From positions 1 through 60,065 of the forward strand of contig NZ_CGBP01000027.1 in the NCBI RefSeq assembly GCF_001053095.1: a DNA stretch of 60,065 nucleotides, given 5' to 3'. Source of the DNA: Yersinia similis. Lineage in GTDB: Bacteria; Pseudomonadota; Gammaproteobacteria; Enterobacterales; Enterobacteriaceae. A program made the translations under genes and the position numbers. Under the pieces are notes generated by a model. That model saw nothing but the letters and a program-made list of their open reading frames with translations, did no database searches and was not told where the DNA came from. Numbering within the stretch: position 1 is the stretch's first letter; each line of letters starts with the position of its first letter. Shown here in pieces: positions 17,442-26,940 of this stretch.

Positions 17442-19160
17442 CTATTTACGGCCGTTCGGTTGCAACGTTTCACCCACATTAAGCAAGAACAGCTCATTGT
17501 CGCGGGTAGAAATTCGGGCTGAACCGTCGTCCATTAGGTAAGCACCTTCGGTAAAACCAGCACCATTCAGGAAAGGAGCAACTGCTTGTGGTTTGTTACG
17601 CAATGATGCTTCCAATGCCAGCAAAGCGTAAGGCTCGATAGCGTCCACATCGGCATATTGCCGATCCGGTGAAGCCATAAAGAAACCGTCGATATAACGA
17701 GTCTTAATAATGTTATCAGCAACTTTCTCAGCTAAAGACCGGTACTCAGCGACCTGGCTGGCATTGTAGAGGTCCAGCAAAGCAAACAGCGCATACGGAT
17801 CACTATTAGTGGTCTCCAGTTTGACCTTCATCTCTTTACCTGGCGCACTGCCGATATCGCCCAGCCCCTGATCGCTGGCAATACCGCGAGCCACCTTCCA
17901 CAGTAAGGGGTCGTTATCGATAGCATAAGCGCGAGCGTAGGAAATCAGGAACTCGTTACCCGCCTTATAAGGCTTGAGTACCGATCCTTTTTTGCCGTAA
18001 TAACCATCACGTGGCAGAGTATAATTCGATAAATCCTGACCATTGGCGATCATCGGACGGAACGTATTGTCCTGTTCGTTGTAGCCATATTTAGCGAAAG
18101 CTTTCAGGCCATCCACAGTCCATTTCAGTAAATCGTTACCCTGCCCCCCCAAATCCTTACCCAATTGCAGTTGCATCAAGGCGTTTTCAGAATAAAGGGT
18201 ACTGGTGCGCCCTTTGAGCATCATATTGCCTTCAAGCGCCGTTGGCCCGAACTCCGGTCCGAACTGCCGCTGCGCACGGTCGCCGAACTTGGAATGGGTA
18301 TCCGCATCATCTGTTGGCTCTTCGCGTTTCAGTGCCTGAGTGAACTGATAAACACCGAGGCCCGTCTTGGCATCTCGCGGCAACACATACTGATCAGCCA
18401 AACGTTTTGCCCACACCAATGCGCCCTGATCTTGCTGATACTTATACAGCAGGGAAGCAGAATAGATCAGGTCATTACCGGCGTTAAGGAAACTGAGTCC
18501 TTTGGTGGCAAAGAAAGGGGGTTGCTGTTCAAACGTACTTTCCCACAATGTCCCCATTGGCTTACCGTATTCACCGTGCCGGCTGGTTTCAAGGATACGC
18601 CAGTCATACACATGAGCATTCCAAAAACCGCGAATAAAACGGGTAGTCGCGTCACTATCAACGCTGAACATCAGGTCATAGTAGGGATAAGCATTTTTCA
18701 GCTCATGTACTTTCTCTTTCTCACTCGGCCCTTCCGGCTGCAAGGTTTTCAGATCAACAAAACGGTGACCGCCCCAGTAGAGCAAACCACCATTATCTTG
18801 ATAATTTTGGAAATGGTAGCGCACGATATCTTCAGCACGTTTTTGGTACTGCGGATCACCGCTAAGTTCACTCAACCCACTCATAACCCGCATCAGATTT
18901 TGTTGTGCAGAGAAGTTGGATAGCACAGCACGACGGCCATCAGGGAATATCCACTCCATTTGCTGCCCGGTACGGGGGTCAACACCATCAGCCAGCAATG
19001 GGCTCGGTTTATCACCGTGATAAGTATCCGACGCTTTGTTCAGTACATTATCGACATATTGCTTAACCACAGTGAGACGGTCTGTCTCTGCGGCTTGCCC
19101 GGCGGGGATGTACAGCATTGCCAGCACTGACATACTCAACACTAATGCTCTTTTTTTCAT
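17442..19160 (-). CDS. pelP: periplasmic pectate lyase, PL2 family
   Basis: A 572-residue polysaccharide lyase family 2 protein that cleaves polygalacturonate by beta-elimination. It starts with a Sec signal peptide (VLSMSVLAMLYIPAGQA-AE), which points to the periplasmic PL2A (PelP) type; the cytoplasmic PL2B (PelW) enzyme lacks one. Characteristic stretches are WIFPDGRRAVLSNFSAQQNLMR, GGLLYWGGHRFVDL, HELKNAYPYYDLMF and FWNAHVYDW. It follows a KdgM porin gene on the same strand (250 bp apart). The two form a natural pathway: KdgM admits oligogalacturonides and PelP shortens them before uptake, feeding KDG to KdgK. An ERIC-like repeat and a hairpin lie between the two genes. Confidence 0.88.
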   Translation of the reverse strand: MKKRALVLSMSVLAMLYIPAGQAAETDRLTVVKQYVDNVLNKASDTYHGDKPSPLLADGVDPRTGQQMEWIFPDGRRAVLSNFSAQQNLMRVMSGLSELSGDPQYQKRAEDIVRYHFQNYQDNGGLLYWGGHRFVDLKTLQPEGPSEKEKVHELKNAYPYYDLMFSVDSDATTRFIRGFWNAHVYDWRILETSRHGEYGKPMGTLWESTFEQQPPFFATKGLSFLNAGNDLIYSASLLYKYQQDQGALVWAKRLADQYVLPRDAKTGLGVYQFTQALKREEPTDDADTHSKFGDRAQRQFGPEFGPTALEGNMMLKGRTSTLYSENALMQLQLGKDLGGQGNDLLKWTVDGLKAFAKYGYNEQDNTFRPMIANGQDLSNYTLPRDGYYGKKGSVLKPYKAGNEFLISYARAYAIDNDPLLWKVARGIASDQGLGDIGSAPGKEMKVKLETTNSDPYALFALLDLYNASQVAEYRSLAEKVADNIIKTRYIDGFFMASPDRQYADVDAIEPYALLALEASLRNKPQAVAPFLNGAGFTEGAYLMDDGSARISTRDNELFLLNVGETLQPNGRK

Positions 19161-19240
19161 CTCTTATCTTACCTGCCAGAAATCGTTATGGTGAGGTGTG
19201 ACCCAAGGATCAGAAGCGGATTATTTCACTGTTCTTATTT

Positions 19241-19269
19241 GGGGTTGCCGCGACTATCATGGCAACCCC
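19241..19269 (-). terminator. perfect 9-bp hairpin between kdgM and pelP
   Basis: GGGGTTGCC at 19241-19249 pairs with GGCAACCCC at 19261-19269 across an 11-nt loop. It lies downstream of kdgM and about 80 bp upstream of the pelP start. With no U-tract it could be a partial terminator, or an mRNA stabiliser giving more porin than lyase. Confidence 0.4.
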
Positions 19270-19277
19270 AATAGCCT

Positions 19278-19401
19278 TATACCTGTCATACTTCAAGCTG
19301 CATGCGCGTTGGCAGAGATCGCTACTCGGCCCATCCATGGGCCTCGGCTCTTCGAGGCCCCTGCAAGCAGCATTCCTGCAACTCGAATTATTTTGGGTAT
19401 A
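19278..19401. repeat. ERIC-like dispersed repeat between kdgM and pelP
   Basis: A 124-bp element from TATACCTGTCATAC to TTTTGGGTATA, sharing both ends with the repeat at 12414-12530 in the opposite orientation (TTCAAGC-GCATG and CCTGCAACT-GAATTA). Its centre (CCCATCCATGGGCCTCGG, then CTTCGAGG) differs from the ERIC core and forms its own small hairpins. It lies 8 bp past the kdgM stop, so it would be part of a kdgM-pelP transcript. Confidence 0.75.
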
Positions 19402-19409
19402 GAGATAAA

Positions 19410-20114
19410 TTAGAAGCTGTATTTTACCCCTACGCGATAACGTGTTTGGCGCTCATCGGTATTCTTACTACCGGAAACATTACCGAGTGCCATATAAGGA
19501 GACCAATTCTTATCCCACTTGTACGTTAATTTAAGATCGTGGCTCCAGTCGTAATTTTCTTTATCAGCTAACACGACACCGGCTTTATTTGCTTGTTTGT
19601 AATCGATTTCATAATCTAATTGATAATCTTTAGCAACTTTATAGCTAATGACACTCGTCAGATTATAGCCATTCTCAGAAGTATCTTTTGGCGTATTAAT
19701 ATTCGCACTGGTACGTTTATAATAAGGGCGATAACGCAATGAAACGGAAAGATCATCGACGATAACTGCCTTGCCGCGCAGATAAGGGCGATAATTGTTA
19801 GACGTAGAGTTTGAATCTAATGAGAATCCCGGCTCAATAGAGAATGTTTTATTAATTTTATACACATAGCTGGCAACAACTTCAGTGCCATTACTGACGG
19901 TTTCATTGAAGGGTTTATCCTTATCCTGGGCGCCTTTCCACTTACCTTCCAAGGATAATCCGAAGCCATTAGCAAAGCGATGGGATATTGATAACCGGTC
20001 TTTGTGAGTGTTACCACTTTGATCTTGCATTTCATGACGATAGTCAATAGTGACTGCCACTGCGCTGGTACTAATGAGTGATGCCACTGCCAGAGACAAT
20101 AATTTAATATTCAT
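19410..20114 (-). CDS. kdgM: oligogalacturonate-specific outer-membrane porin, KdgM family
   Basis: A 234-residue outer-membrane beta-barrel with a signal peptide (LLSLAVASLISTSAVA-VT) and amphipathic strands ending in an aromatic residue (YRVGVKYSF). The opening IDYRHEMQDQSGNTHKDRLSISHRFANGFG is typical of KdgM/NanC 12-strand channels for acidic oligosaccharides. Pairing with a periplasmic pectate lyase points to oligogalacturonides and not sialic acid. A possible KdgR box is centred about 66 bp upstream. Confidence 0.88.
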   Translation of the reverse strand: MNIKLLSLAVASLISTSAVAVTIDYRHEMQDQSGNTHKDRLSISHRFANGFGLSLEGKWKGAQDKDKPFNETVSNGTEVVASYVYKINKTFSIEPGFSLDSNSTSNNYRPYLRGKAVIVDDLSVSLRYRPYYKRTSANINTPKDTSENGYNLTSVISYKVAKDYQLDYEIDYKQANKAGVVLADKENYDWSHDLKLTYKWDKNWSPYMALGNVSGSKNTDERQTRYRVGVKYSF

Positions 20115-20171
20115 TCTATTTACCTTATTTTAATAAAAATTCTCATTATTTTGATAAGTACAAAAGCAATT

Positions 20172-20188
20172 ATGGAACAGCATTTTAT
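20172..20188 (-). promoter_or_regulatory. candidate KdgR operator upstream of kdgM
   Basis: On the minus strand the 17-mer reads ATAAAA-TGCTG-TTCCAT, fitting the KdgR layout ATGAAA-N5-TTTCAT with three changes. It lies 58-74 bp before the kdgM start, where a repressor of pectin genes would act. kdgR itself is not in the window. Confidence 0.4.
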
Positions 20189-20753
20189 TTATTTTGATAT
20201 AAAGTTCCGAGATCTAAGGCAGGTTGTTTGAAATTAATAATAAAAAATTTACATTTGTGTGATGAACTTCAAAGTAAATAGTTTTTTATTACTATCTATA
20301 AAAGATAAGTTTTGTATTCTAGTGTGATAATTAGAGGGTCTCGGCTATTTTTAGACAATACTTACGGAATAAAGAGTCTTGACTTAGCAATAAGTCATAT
20401 TGTAAGGGAGGGGGAGCAATTAAACCATACGTGAACATTTAGGCTAATACTCTATTTTCTGTGTTTTTATTAGTCTTTTATCATGTTTAACAGCGAGGGA
20501 TATTTTCTATATAAAGTTAAAATTATCAAAACTTATGTAACCGATAATCCTATTAAGAGTGAAATTTATACAACATAATAAAATTAATTCCAGATAGAGG
20601 AGATAATATGCCGCCCCTCTTGCTGACTAGAGTTTTCTAATATGTAGGGATCTCACAGTGCTATCGGTTGTCGTCAGAATCGACGGTGGGTAGGCGGTCA
20701 TTCACTGCAGATTCTCGGTGAGTTAAGACTGGTGGACACCGCCATACAAAGAG
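20189..20753. other. gap between kdgM and hmsP, nothing coding recognised
   Basis: About 565 bp, AT-rich on the kdgM side. It presumably contains the kdgM promoter and the 3' region of hmsP. No open frame with a ribosome binding site and no RNA gene were recognised. Confidence 0.3.
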
Positions 20754-22769
20754 TTAACTGACGTGATGAGTACTGCTGAAATACTGGGCTTCAAATTCTA
20801 CCCGTGGCAGTGGCGGGGAGAAAAGGAAGCCTTGGCCGCATTGAATGCCATGCTCCAGCAACCATTGGCGCTGCTCTTCTGTTTCTACCCCTTCAGCCAT
20901 CACTCGTACCTTTAGTACATCAGAAACACTGCAAATAATACGCACCATTGCGTCATCTTCTGGCAAATGTTTCACAAAGCTCTTATCCAACTTAATCATA
21001 TGGATAGGCAAACTTTTCAGGTGGTTAAGGTACTGTAAGCTTGAGTAGCCAATACCAAAGTCATCTAACGCGATCAACAACCCCAACCCCTGTAACTCAC
21101 GCAGTAGCATCAGTGCTTCATCGAGATCCTGAATCTGGGCGGTCTCAGTGATTTCCAGTAACAGTTTTTTCGGATCAATATGGTAGTGGCTAATGAGAGT
21201 TTTTAAATGCGGCAAGAACTGTTTATTTTGTACCTGTAAGCCCGATATATTCACCGATAACGGCAGGCTAACACCACGCGCTTTCCAATCAGCCAGAATA
21301 CGGCAGGCTTCTTCCAATACCCAGTTACCCAGTGGCACCATCATCCCCTCCTCTTCGGCTAAGGGAACAAAACCTGACGGTAAACCATAGCTGCCATCCG
21401 GCTGACACCAGCGCAGTAGCGCCTCAGCACCGATAACCTGCTGACGCTTCATATCCCATTGAGGTTGCAGGAACAACGTGAAATCGCAGTTTTCAATCGC
21501 CTGTAAGAGGTCATTTTCCTGCGTCAGCCGTTTGTGCGTTTTTTCAACCAAACGAGGCTCAAATACCATTATCTGATTACGCCCCTCATGATGAGCCGCC
21601 ATCATTGCCGTACTGGCATTGCGCATCATGGATTCTGCAGTGTCATGTTGACCCTGATAACTGGTGATACCAATACTGGCGCAGGGACGCAATGTTATCT
21701 CATCGAAGAAAAGCGGCTGGGTAATTTTCGACATAATCCGCCGAGCCAATTGCATGGACAGGAATGGGCGGCTGATACCTCTGGCTAACACGGCAAATTC
21801 AGTTTTACTCAGTTGCGCTAACAAATTGCTGTCATTACTGCACTGTTCGAGTCGCTGTACCATCGTCAGCAATAGCTGTTGGTGCTGGGCTTCACTCATG
21901 GCACCAGAAACCTCTTGCAGGGTTTCAATACCAATCACCAACAGATGAAATTTCTCTGTGCCTGTACTGGAGGCGATTTCTTTCTCCAGCAGGCTGATAA
22001 ATAATGACCGATTGGGTAATTCAGTCACCGGAAAACGGCTACTAATACGGCCCATATCAGCATAGGCATCCGCTAACAGTTGCTGATTGCGGTTGTAATT
22101 ACGCACCAAAACACCCAGTTCATCATCCTGATGATGCGCCGGTAGCGTCAGTTGATGATGCAGCACCCCGTGGTCGCCGATATTCTCCAGCTCTTTGGCC
22201 ATCGCCCGCAATGGGTGAATAATCAGGCGATTAATACACCAGGCGATAGATACTGATAACACCAATGCCAGTAACAAATATGTTGAGAGCATGGCTGACA
22301 GAGCGCTGAGAATAAATTGATACATACGGAAAGAGTCAGCACGTAAGACTAAATGCGCTAAGGGCTGAGGATTGGCGGGTACCCGTTCCAACGCATACAA
22401 AGGCACTGTTATCTGGACGGGCAGGGAGAAAACCCGCTTGGCCCAGTGTGGAACAGGCCGTTCTGTTGGAAAATTTGCGTGCAATACCTGCATTTGGTTC
22501 GGTAATATCACTTCAGCACGGCTAAGAATACCAATAGGCAATAAGCTGTTGAGGATTTTTTTGGCTTGTGGAATATCAACGCTGAGTATTGCCTCAGATA
22601 GGGGTTGGCGAACCGAATAAGCAATACTTTCCAATTGGTTGGCGTAATCATCTTTACGCTGTTGCACAAAGTGGAACAACTGAAGGATGATAAAGATACA
22701 GATAGTCACCAGTGCAACTACTGCCACCGCTGCCATTTGTTTAATCGTTAATGAGCGCCTGACCCGCAA
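20754..22769 (-). CDS. hmsP: c-di-GMP phosphodiesterase HmsP (YhjK/PdeK-type), GGDEF-EAL
   Basis: A 671-residue inner-membrane protein: membrane segment near the N-terminus, periplasmic sensor region, second membrane segment (LSTYLLLALVLSVSIAWCI), HAMP-like linker, degenerate GGDEF domain (LSKTEF at the signature), then an EAL domain with AEALLRW, ETAQIQD, DDFGIGYSSLQYL and EGVETEEQ intact. It should hydrolyse c-di-GMP; in Y. pestis HmsP lowers Hms-dependent biofilm. I start at the TTG codon (22769) because GGAG is 7 nt upstream and the protein then begins LRVRRSLTIKQMA, as the E. coli relative does. An in-frame ATG at 22868 would add 33 residues without a good ribosome binding site. A rare TTG start would also dampen translation. 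Confidence 0.88.
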   Translation of the reverse strand: MRVRRSLTIKQMAAVAVVALVTICIFIILQLFHFVQQRKDDYANQLESIAYSVRQPLSEAILSVDIPQAKKILNSLLPIGILSRAEVILPNQMQVLHANFPTERPVPHWAKRVFSLPVQITVPLYALERVPANPQPLAHLVLRADSFRMYQFILSALSAMLSTYLLLALVLSVSIAWCINRLIIHPLRAMAKELENIGDHGVLHHQLTLPAHHQDDELGVLVRNYNRNQQLLADAYADMGRISSRFPVTELPNRSLFISLLEKEIASSTGTEKFHLLVIGIETLQEVSGAMSEAQHQQLLLTMVQRLEQCSNDSNLLAQLSKTEFAVLARGISRPFLSMQLARRIMSKITQPLFFDEITLRPCASIGITSYQGQHDTAESMMRNASTAMMAAHHEGRNQIMVFEPRLVEKTHKRLTQENDLLQAIENCDFTLFLQPQWDMKRQQVIGAEALLRWCQPDGSYGLPSGFVPLAEEEGMMVPLGNWVLEEACRILADWKARGVSLPLSVNISGLQVQNKQFLPHLKTLISHYHIDPKKLLLEITETAQIQDLDEALMLLRELQGLGLLIALDDFGIGYSSLQYLNHLKSLPIHMIKLDKSFVKHLPEDDAMVRIICSVSDVLKVRVMAEGVETEEQRQWLLEHGIQCGQGFLFSPPLPRVEFEAQYFSSTHHVS

Positions 22770-23034
22770 ACTCGTTCTCCGCCAATTCCGACTGTATAAA
22801 ATAAGGTGGTTGCCACTATCCTCTAACCACTCGTCAACTCCGTCTGAGTATACTCGATCGCTTACCAATTTTATCTTGCGATACTCTAATGGAAGGCAAG
22901 AATAGTATGGGTTTCGGTCTTTTCCTATTAGGAACGCTACATCTCAGTACTATTTCGCATTCAGATGCCCCTTTTTAGTTCTCATCGAGGCAGGTTGTAC
23001 TCTCTTAAGCACTTTCACCAATACACCTAAAATC

Positions 23035-24150
23035 TTAACGTTGACGGTACCATGAGGGCTGTAGCTCTCCCTGAGGGTTAAAATGATAACGATGCTGTAA
23101 CCACCCCTGACCAAAGAGGGTCAGAATAGCGCTGTAATAATCATCAGCACCAGGCGGTGACTGTTGCACCCGTAGCCGTTGGAGATTAAGTGTTTGCTGA
23201 TTAAACGGTGCCGAGCTGCTGGCTAAAAAGGGCAATAATGCCGCAGAAAACCCCACCGACCCATCTCCGTTAGTTTTACCATTGTCACTGTTGGTGGTGG
23301 ACGGTGGCTGGCCTTGCTGCTGAGTGATTACCGCCATTGGCTGAAAACGAGCAATCAATTCAGCTTTTTGTGGACTGTCATCTGCCAACATACCCGCCCA
23401 CAGGTAAACAAGGATGGCATCGTCACTGCCGACATTCGGTTTTATTGTATCGGGTTGCCAACCTTTACCTTTCTGCCAGACCACCCAGTCCGGCGAAAAA
23501 CCGTTTGGTGCGGTTTCCAGCCACATACGCTGATTCACTTGTACCATCTCTTCCCAAGGCCCTGCTATGGAGGAAAATCGTGCCAGCAGTTGTGGTGGTA
23601 AATAACTTGGGTTGAGACGCCAAGTCTCCTCATCGTTAAAACCAATTTTCCCCGGTAATAGCATCTGACCGAGGCCGGGAATCTGCATGACTTCTTCTTT
23701 CGCAATACGTTGCAGTAATAAGGTGCCCATAATCAGGTAACGGCGGTTACCCCATAACCGGCCAGCCTCCAGCAAATTGTAGGCAATCAATATATCTGCA
23801 TCGGAGGCCGAATTAGGGTCCAGAATATCCCAGTTATTTTGTGAGTTTTGCCCCCATAACCAGGCGGGAAGGCGGGAAGTGATATCACCGGCTGCCAGAT
23901 TATTTTCCGTCCAGGCCAATAAACGCTCAAACATCGGCTGGTCATCCGCAACCAATGCAAAAAAAAGCCCATAGCTCTGACCTTCCGAGGTGGTTATTTT
24001 CGAGGGGCTACCGGGGTCAATGATCCGCCCCCCTTCACTAATGTAGTTTTGTTTGAACTGTTGCCATGCGGGCCAGTCACTGGCGGCTGCAAGACTAAAA
24101 CTGGCAAGCAACAGCAACATGCTGGCTAAGTGTTTAAACATGACGACCAT
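23035..24150 (-). CDS. bcsZ: endo-1,4-beta-glucanase BcsZ (GH8)
   Basis: A 371-residue periplasmic glycoside hydrolase family 8 enzyme. The signal peptide (LASMLLLLASFSLAAA-SDW) precedes WQQFKQNYISEGGRIID. The predicted catalytic acid lies in TSEGQSYGLFFAL and the base region is DPNSASDADILIAYNL. Homologues trim cellulose during Bcs-dependent secretion. No bcsA, bcsB or bcsC is present on either side; hmsP directly follows it and dppF lies 0.7 kb upstream. GAGGGAG lies 8 nt before the ATG. It is either a leftover of a lost cellulose operon or has been recruited to process another beta-glucan. Confidence 0.92.
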   Translation of the reverse strand: MVVMFKHLASMLLLLASFSLAAASDWPAWQQFKQNYISEGGRIIDPGSPSKITTSEGQSYGLFFALVADDQPMFERLLAWTENNLAAGDITSRLPAWLWGQNSQNNWDILDPNSASDADILIAYNLLEAGRLWGNRRYLIMGTLLLQRIAKEEVMQIPGLGQMLLPGKIGFNDEETWRLNPSYLPPQLLARFSSIAGPWEEMVQVNQRMWLETAPNGFSPDWVVWQKGKGWQPDTIKPNVGSDDAILVYLWAGMLADDSPQKAELIARFQPMAVITQQQGQPPSTTNSDNGKTNGDGSVGFSAALLPFLASSSAPFNQQTLNLQRLRVQQSPPGADDYYSAILTLFGQGWLQHRYHFNPQGELQPSWYRQR

Positions 24151-24504
24151 CAGAATAACTCCCTCTCATCAGGTGATAACCGGCTAGGGATTATCAAATA
24201 TCACAAGCACCATGTAACCCCGCCGTCGGAATGTCACTTTGGTACAGCCCTCGCGTCAACATACGGCTGATAGCTAACCTACCAGCATCGTTGTCTTTTG
24301 CCTATGCGGCACCCCGTTAATAAAAATATTGGGAACCCTATCAGGGGACCCCGCGGAACTTCAATCTCTTCTTACGCTATTAAACCCTGTGGCTATCTGT
24401 ATTTTTTCAGTTGATGCATAAAGGCTCTAATTCGGCGGTCATCAGTCTGGCGATCCCCCTCTCTGAATCAGAACGCTAAAAAATAAAACCCCAAAAATGG
24501 GGTT
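24151..24504. other. non-coding gap upstream of bcsZ
   Basis: About 350 bp between bcsZ and the repeat element, where the cellulose-synthase genes sit in E. coli. I could not recognise bcsB remnants. A small AACCCC/GGGGTT hairpin (24487-24504) abuts the MITE-like element. Confidence 0.3.
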
Positions 24505-24829
24505 GAGGTTATTGACAAAGTGCCCGCGACGGAGAGAACAGGCAGATCGTAAAGACGCCGTAAATACATCCATGTAGGCTCGAGCCGCGCCATCCTTGGC
24601 GCGGACGCTTTACTCCTCTGCCTATCCTCACCGTTCAAGATCACGTCATCGGGGTTTGTCAGCAGTCTGACCCCCAAAATGGGGTTTCAGACTGCTGACA
24701 AAGTCAAATGAAGGGGAAACGTGCCGTTGGGGTCGTAGTGGCGTAAGCCACCGGAGTGCCCTTATATCTTGATCTAGGTGCGGTCAACCCTTCACTCACG
24801 AGGCTAAAAATAGCTTTGTCAATAACCTC
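24505..24829. mobile_element. 325-bp MITE-like element with 16-bp terminal inverted repeats
   Basis: The left end GAGGTTATTGACAAAG (24505-24520) is the exact reverse complement of the right end (24814-24829). GGTT flanks both sides (24501-24504 and 24830-24833), a possible 4-bp target duplication. There is no transposase frame inside. An internal hairpin pairs GTCAGCAGTCTGA (24658-24670) with 24687-24699, with CCCC/GGGG continuing inward. The left half (24513-24670) is clearly related to the element at 41348-41512 on the other strand. It fills the space between the dpp operon end and bcsZ and may carry the dpp terminator. Confidence 0.7.
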
Positions 24830-24873
24830 GGTTTATTGGCCATCCGTCGGTAATCACGACTTACCGGTGTTGA

Positions 24874-25950
24874 TCAAACAGAAACGACCTTCTCTGCTTC
24901 ATCCTGATCAACGGCAAAACACGCCACCATCTGGTCACCATACTGCTTAAGCTGCGGCTGCAACTGGCTACAGGTGCCAAATGCTCTACGACAGCGGGCA
25001 TTGAATGCACAACCTGGCGGTGGATTCATTGGGCTTGGTAGTTCTCCGGTCAATTTAATACGCTCACGACGCATATCTGGGTTCAGGCGCGGTGTCGCTG
25101 ATAGCAATGCTTGCGTATAAGGATGGCGAGGGTTGTTAAAAATAGCCTCTTTACTGCCCTTTTCAACGCAGCGCCCCAAATACATCACCATCACTTCGTC
25201 AGCAATATGTTCAACCACTGACAGGTCATGGGAAATAAACACATATGACAGCCCCAATTCCTGCTGTAAATCCATCATCAGGTTCAGTACCTGCGCCCGC
25301 ACGGAGACATCCAGCGCGGACACCGGCTCATCGGCAATCACCACATCAGGGTTTAACATCAATCCACGGGCAATGGCGATCCGTTGACGCTGACCACCGG
25401 AAAACATATGAGGATAACGATCATAATGTTCAGTTTTTAGGCCCACTTTCGCCATCATTGCCAAGGTTTTTTCGCGGCGCTCCTTGCGATTGAGCTGGGT
25501 ATTGATCTGTAATGGTTCTTCCAGAATCTGCCCCACTTTCTTACGTGGATTCAGCGAACCGTAGGGGTTCTGGAAGACAATCTGAATCTTCTGGCGTCGC
25601 AGTTTTTCCGCACTTTCATCGGGCTTGAGCAGATCCTGCCCTTGATAGTACAGTTCGCCGCCGGTAGGGATCTCTATCATGGTCAGTAAACGGCCTAAGG
25701 TGGATTTACCACAGCCCGACTCACCCACTACCGCCAATGTTTTGCCCCGCTCCAGTGTGAACGAGACACCATCCAGTGCTTTAACCAAACGTTCTGGTGT
25801 GAAGAAACCCTTTTTCACTGGGTAATATTTCTTCAGCTCGATCGCCTGTAATAACGGCTTTTTACCCGTCTCTGCTGGCAAATTCCCACCCTTTATTTCA
25901 GTTTCACGCATCGTTTTTACTTTATGCGCCGCTTCGGTATTCGAACTCAT
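24874..25950 (-). CDS. dppF: dipeptide ABC transporter ATP-binding protein DppF
   Basis: A 358-residue ABC ATPase of the peptide/nickel class: Walker [11 protein letters not shown]-loop [10 protein letters not shown], signature [16 protein letters not shown], Walker [14 protein letters not shown]-loop SHD, and the C-terminal oligopeptide extension with a cysteine cluster ([14 protein letters not shown]). It pairs with DppD to power dipeptide and heme/ALA uptake. The ATG overlaps the dppD stop by 4 bp. The N-terminus is about 20 residues longer than in E. coli; Met14 is an alternative start. Confidence 0.95.
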   Translation of the reverse strand: MSSNTEAAHKVKTMRETEIKGGNLPAETGKKPLLQAIELKKYYPVKKGFFTPERLVKALDGVSFTLERGKTLAVVGESGCGKSTLGRLLTMIEIPTGGELYYQGQDLLKPDESAEKLRRQKIQIVFQNPYGSLNPRKKVGQILEEPLQINTQLNRKERREKTLAMMAKVGLKTEHYDRYPHMFSGGQRQRIAIARGLMLNPDVVIADEPVSALDVSVRAQVLNLMMDLQQELGLSYVFISHDLSVVEHIADEVMVMYLGRCVEKGSKEAIFNNPRHPYTQALLSATPRLNPDMRRERIKLTGELPSPMNPPPGCAFNARCRRAFGTCSQLQPQLKQYGDQMVACFAVDQDEAEKVVSV

Positions 25951-26927
25951 AGGGATGGCCTCCCCGCATCATTAAGCGGTGTATGGCATTTAACCTGACG
26001 CCCTGGTGTACCCAGCAACTCAGGCTCTTCATCGCGGCAACGACCAGTGGCATACGGGCAACGCGGGTTGAGCAGACAGCCGTCTGGGCGGTCATACTTA
26101 CCCGGTACCACACCCGGTAAGGATGCTAACCGCGCTTTATCCTGAGCAAACTCCGGTAATGCGCGTAGCAACGCTTGTGTATACGGGTGGCGTGGCGCAC
26201 GAAAAATTTCTGCTGCCTTGCCAGTTTCAACAACCTGACCGGCATACATCACAATAATTTGATGGGCCGCTTCTGCAACCAGTGCCAGATCATGGGTAAT
26301 CAGCAGCAACGCCATATTTTCACGCCGCTGTAATTCCAATAGTAATTCAATAATCTGCGCCTGAATTGTCACATCCAGCGCGGTAGTTGGCTCATCGGCA
26401 ATGAGCAATTTAGGCCGACAGGCAATCGCCATAGCGATCATCACCCGTTGGCTCATCCCACCGGAGAGTTGATGTGGGTACACATCCAGACGCGAAGCAG
26501 GATCAGGGATACCCACCAGCGTCAACAAATCCACCGCCCGCTGATGGCGGGTTTTACGATTGCCTCCCTGATGCACCTTTAACGCTTCCATAATCTGAAA
26601 ACCAACGGTGTAACACGGGTTCAGGCTGGTCATTGGGTCTTGGAAAATCATCGCAACTTCCGCGCCCACCAATTGACGCCGCTCTTTTTCCGAAATTTTG
26701 GTCAGGTCACGACCGTTAAATTCCAGCTTATCGGCCATTACTTTTCCGGGATAATCGATCAACCCCATGATCGCCAGTGAGCTGACCGATTTACCGGAGC
26801 CGGATTCACCGACAATCCCCACCACCTGTCCTTGATCAATGCTGTAACTGATACGATCTACGGCCTTGAACGGCGCAGCGTCGTCACCAAAATGCACCGA
26901 CAATTTATCTACATTTAAAAGTGCCAT
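25947..26927 (-). CDS. dppD: dipeptide ABC transporter ATP-binding protein DppD
   Basis: A 326-residue ABC ATPase: Walker [11 protein letters not shown]-loop [10 protein letters not shown], signature [15 protein letters not shown], Walker [14 protein letters not shown]-loop THD, and a cysteine-containing C-terminus ([14 protein letters not shown]) that in this subfamily can hold an iron-sulfur cluster. The start at 26927 ([14 protein letters not shown]) fits the E. coli protein and has GAGG upstream; the open frame extends 15 codons further without support. It lies 13 bp after dppC. Confidence 0.95.
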   Translation of the reverse strand: MALLNVDKLSVHFGDDAAPFKAVDRISYSIDQGQVVGIVGESGSGKSVSSLAIMGLIDYPGKVMADKLEFNGRDLTKISEKERRQLVGAEVAMIFQDPMTSLNPCYTVGFQIMEALKVHQGGNRKTRHQRAVDLLTLVGIPDPASRLDVYPHQLSGGMSQRVMIAMAIACRPKLLIADEPTTALDVTIQAQIIELLLELQRRENMALLLITHDLALVAEAAHQIIVMYAGQVVETGKAAEIFRAPRHPYTQALLRALPEFAQDKARLASLPGVVPGKYDRPDGCLLNPRCPYATGRCRDEEPELLGTPGRQVKCHTPLNDAGRPSL

Positions 26928-26940
26928 CTCTCTACCTCTG

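Noticed and set aside
18165-18923. 252-codon plus-strand open frame opposite pelP
   Set aside because: Antisense shadow; the minus-strand PL2 protein explains the coding signal.
24151-24504. Possible bcsB remnant upstream of bcsZ
   Set aside because: No frame resembled BcsB by eye, so a relic cannot be claimed.
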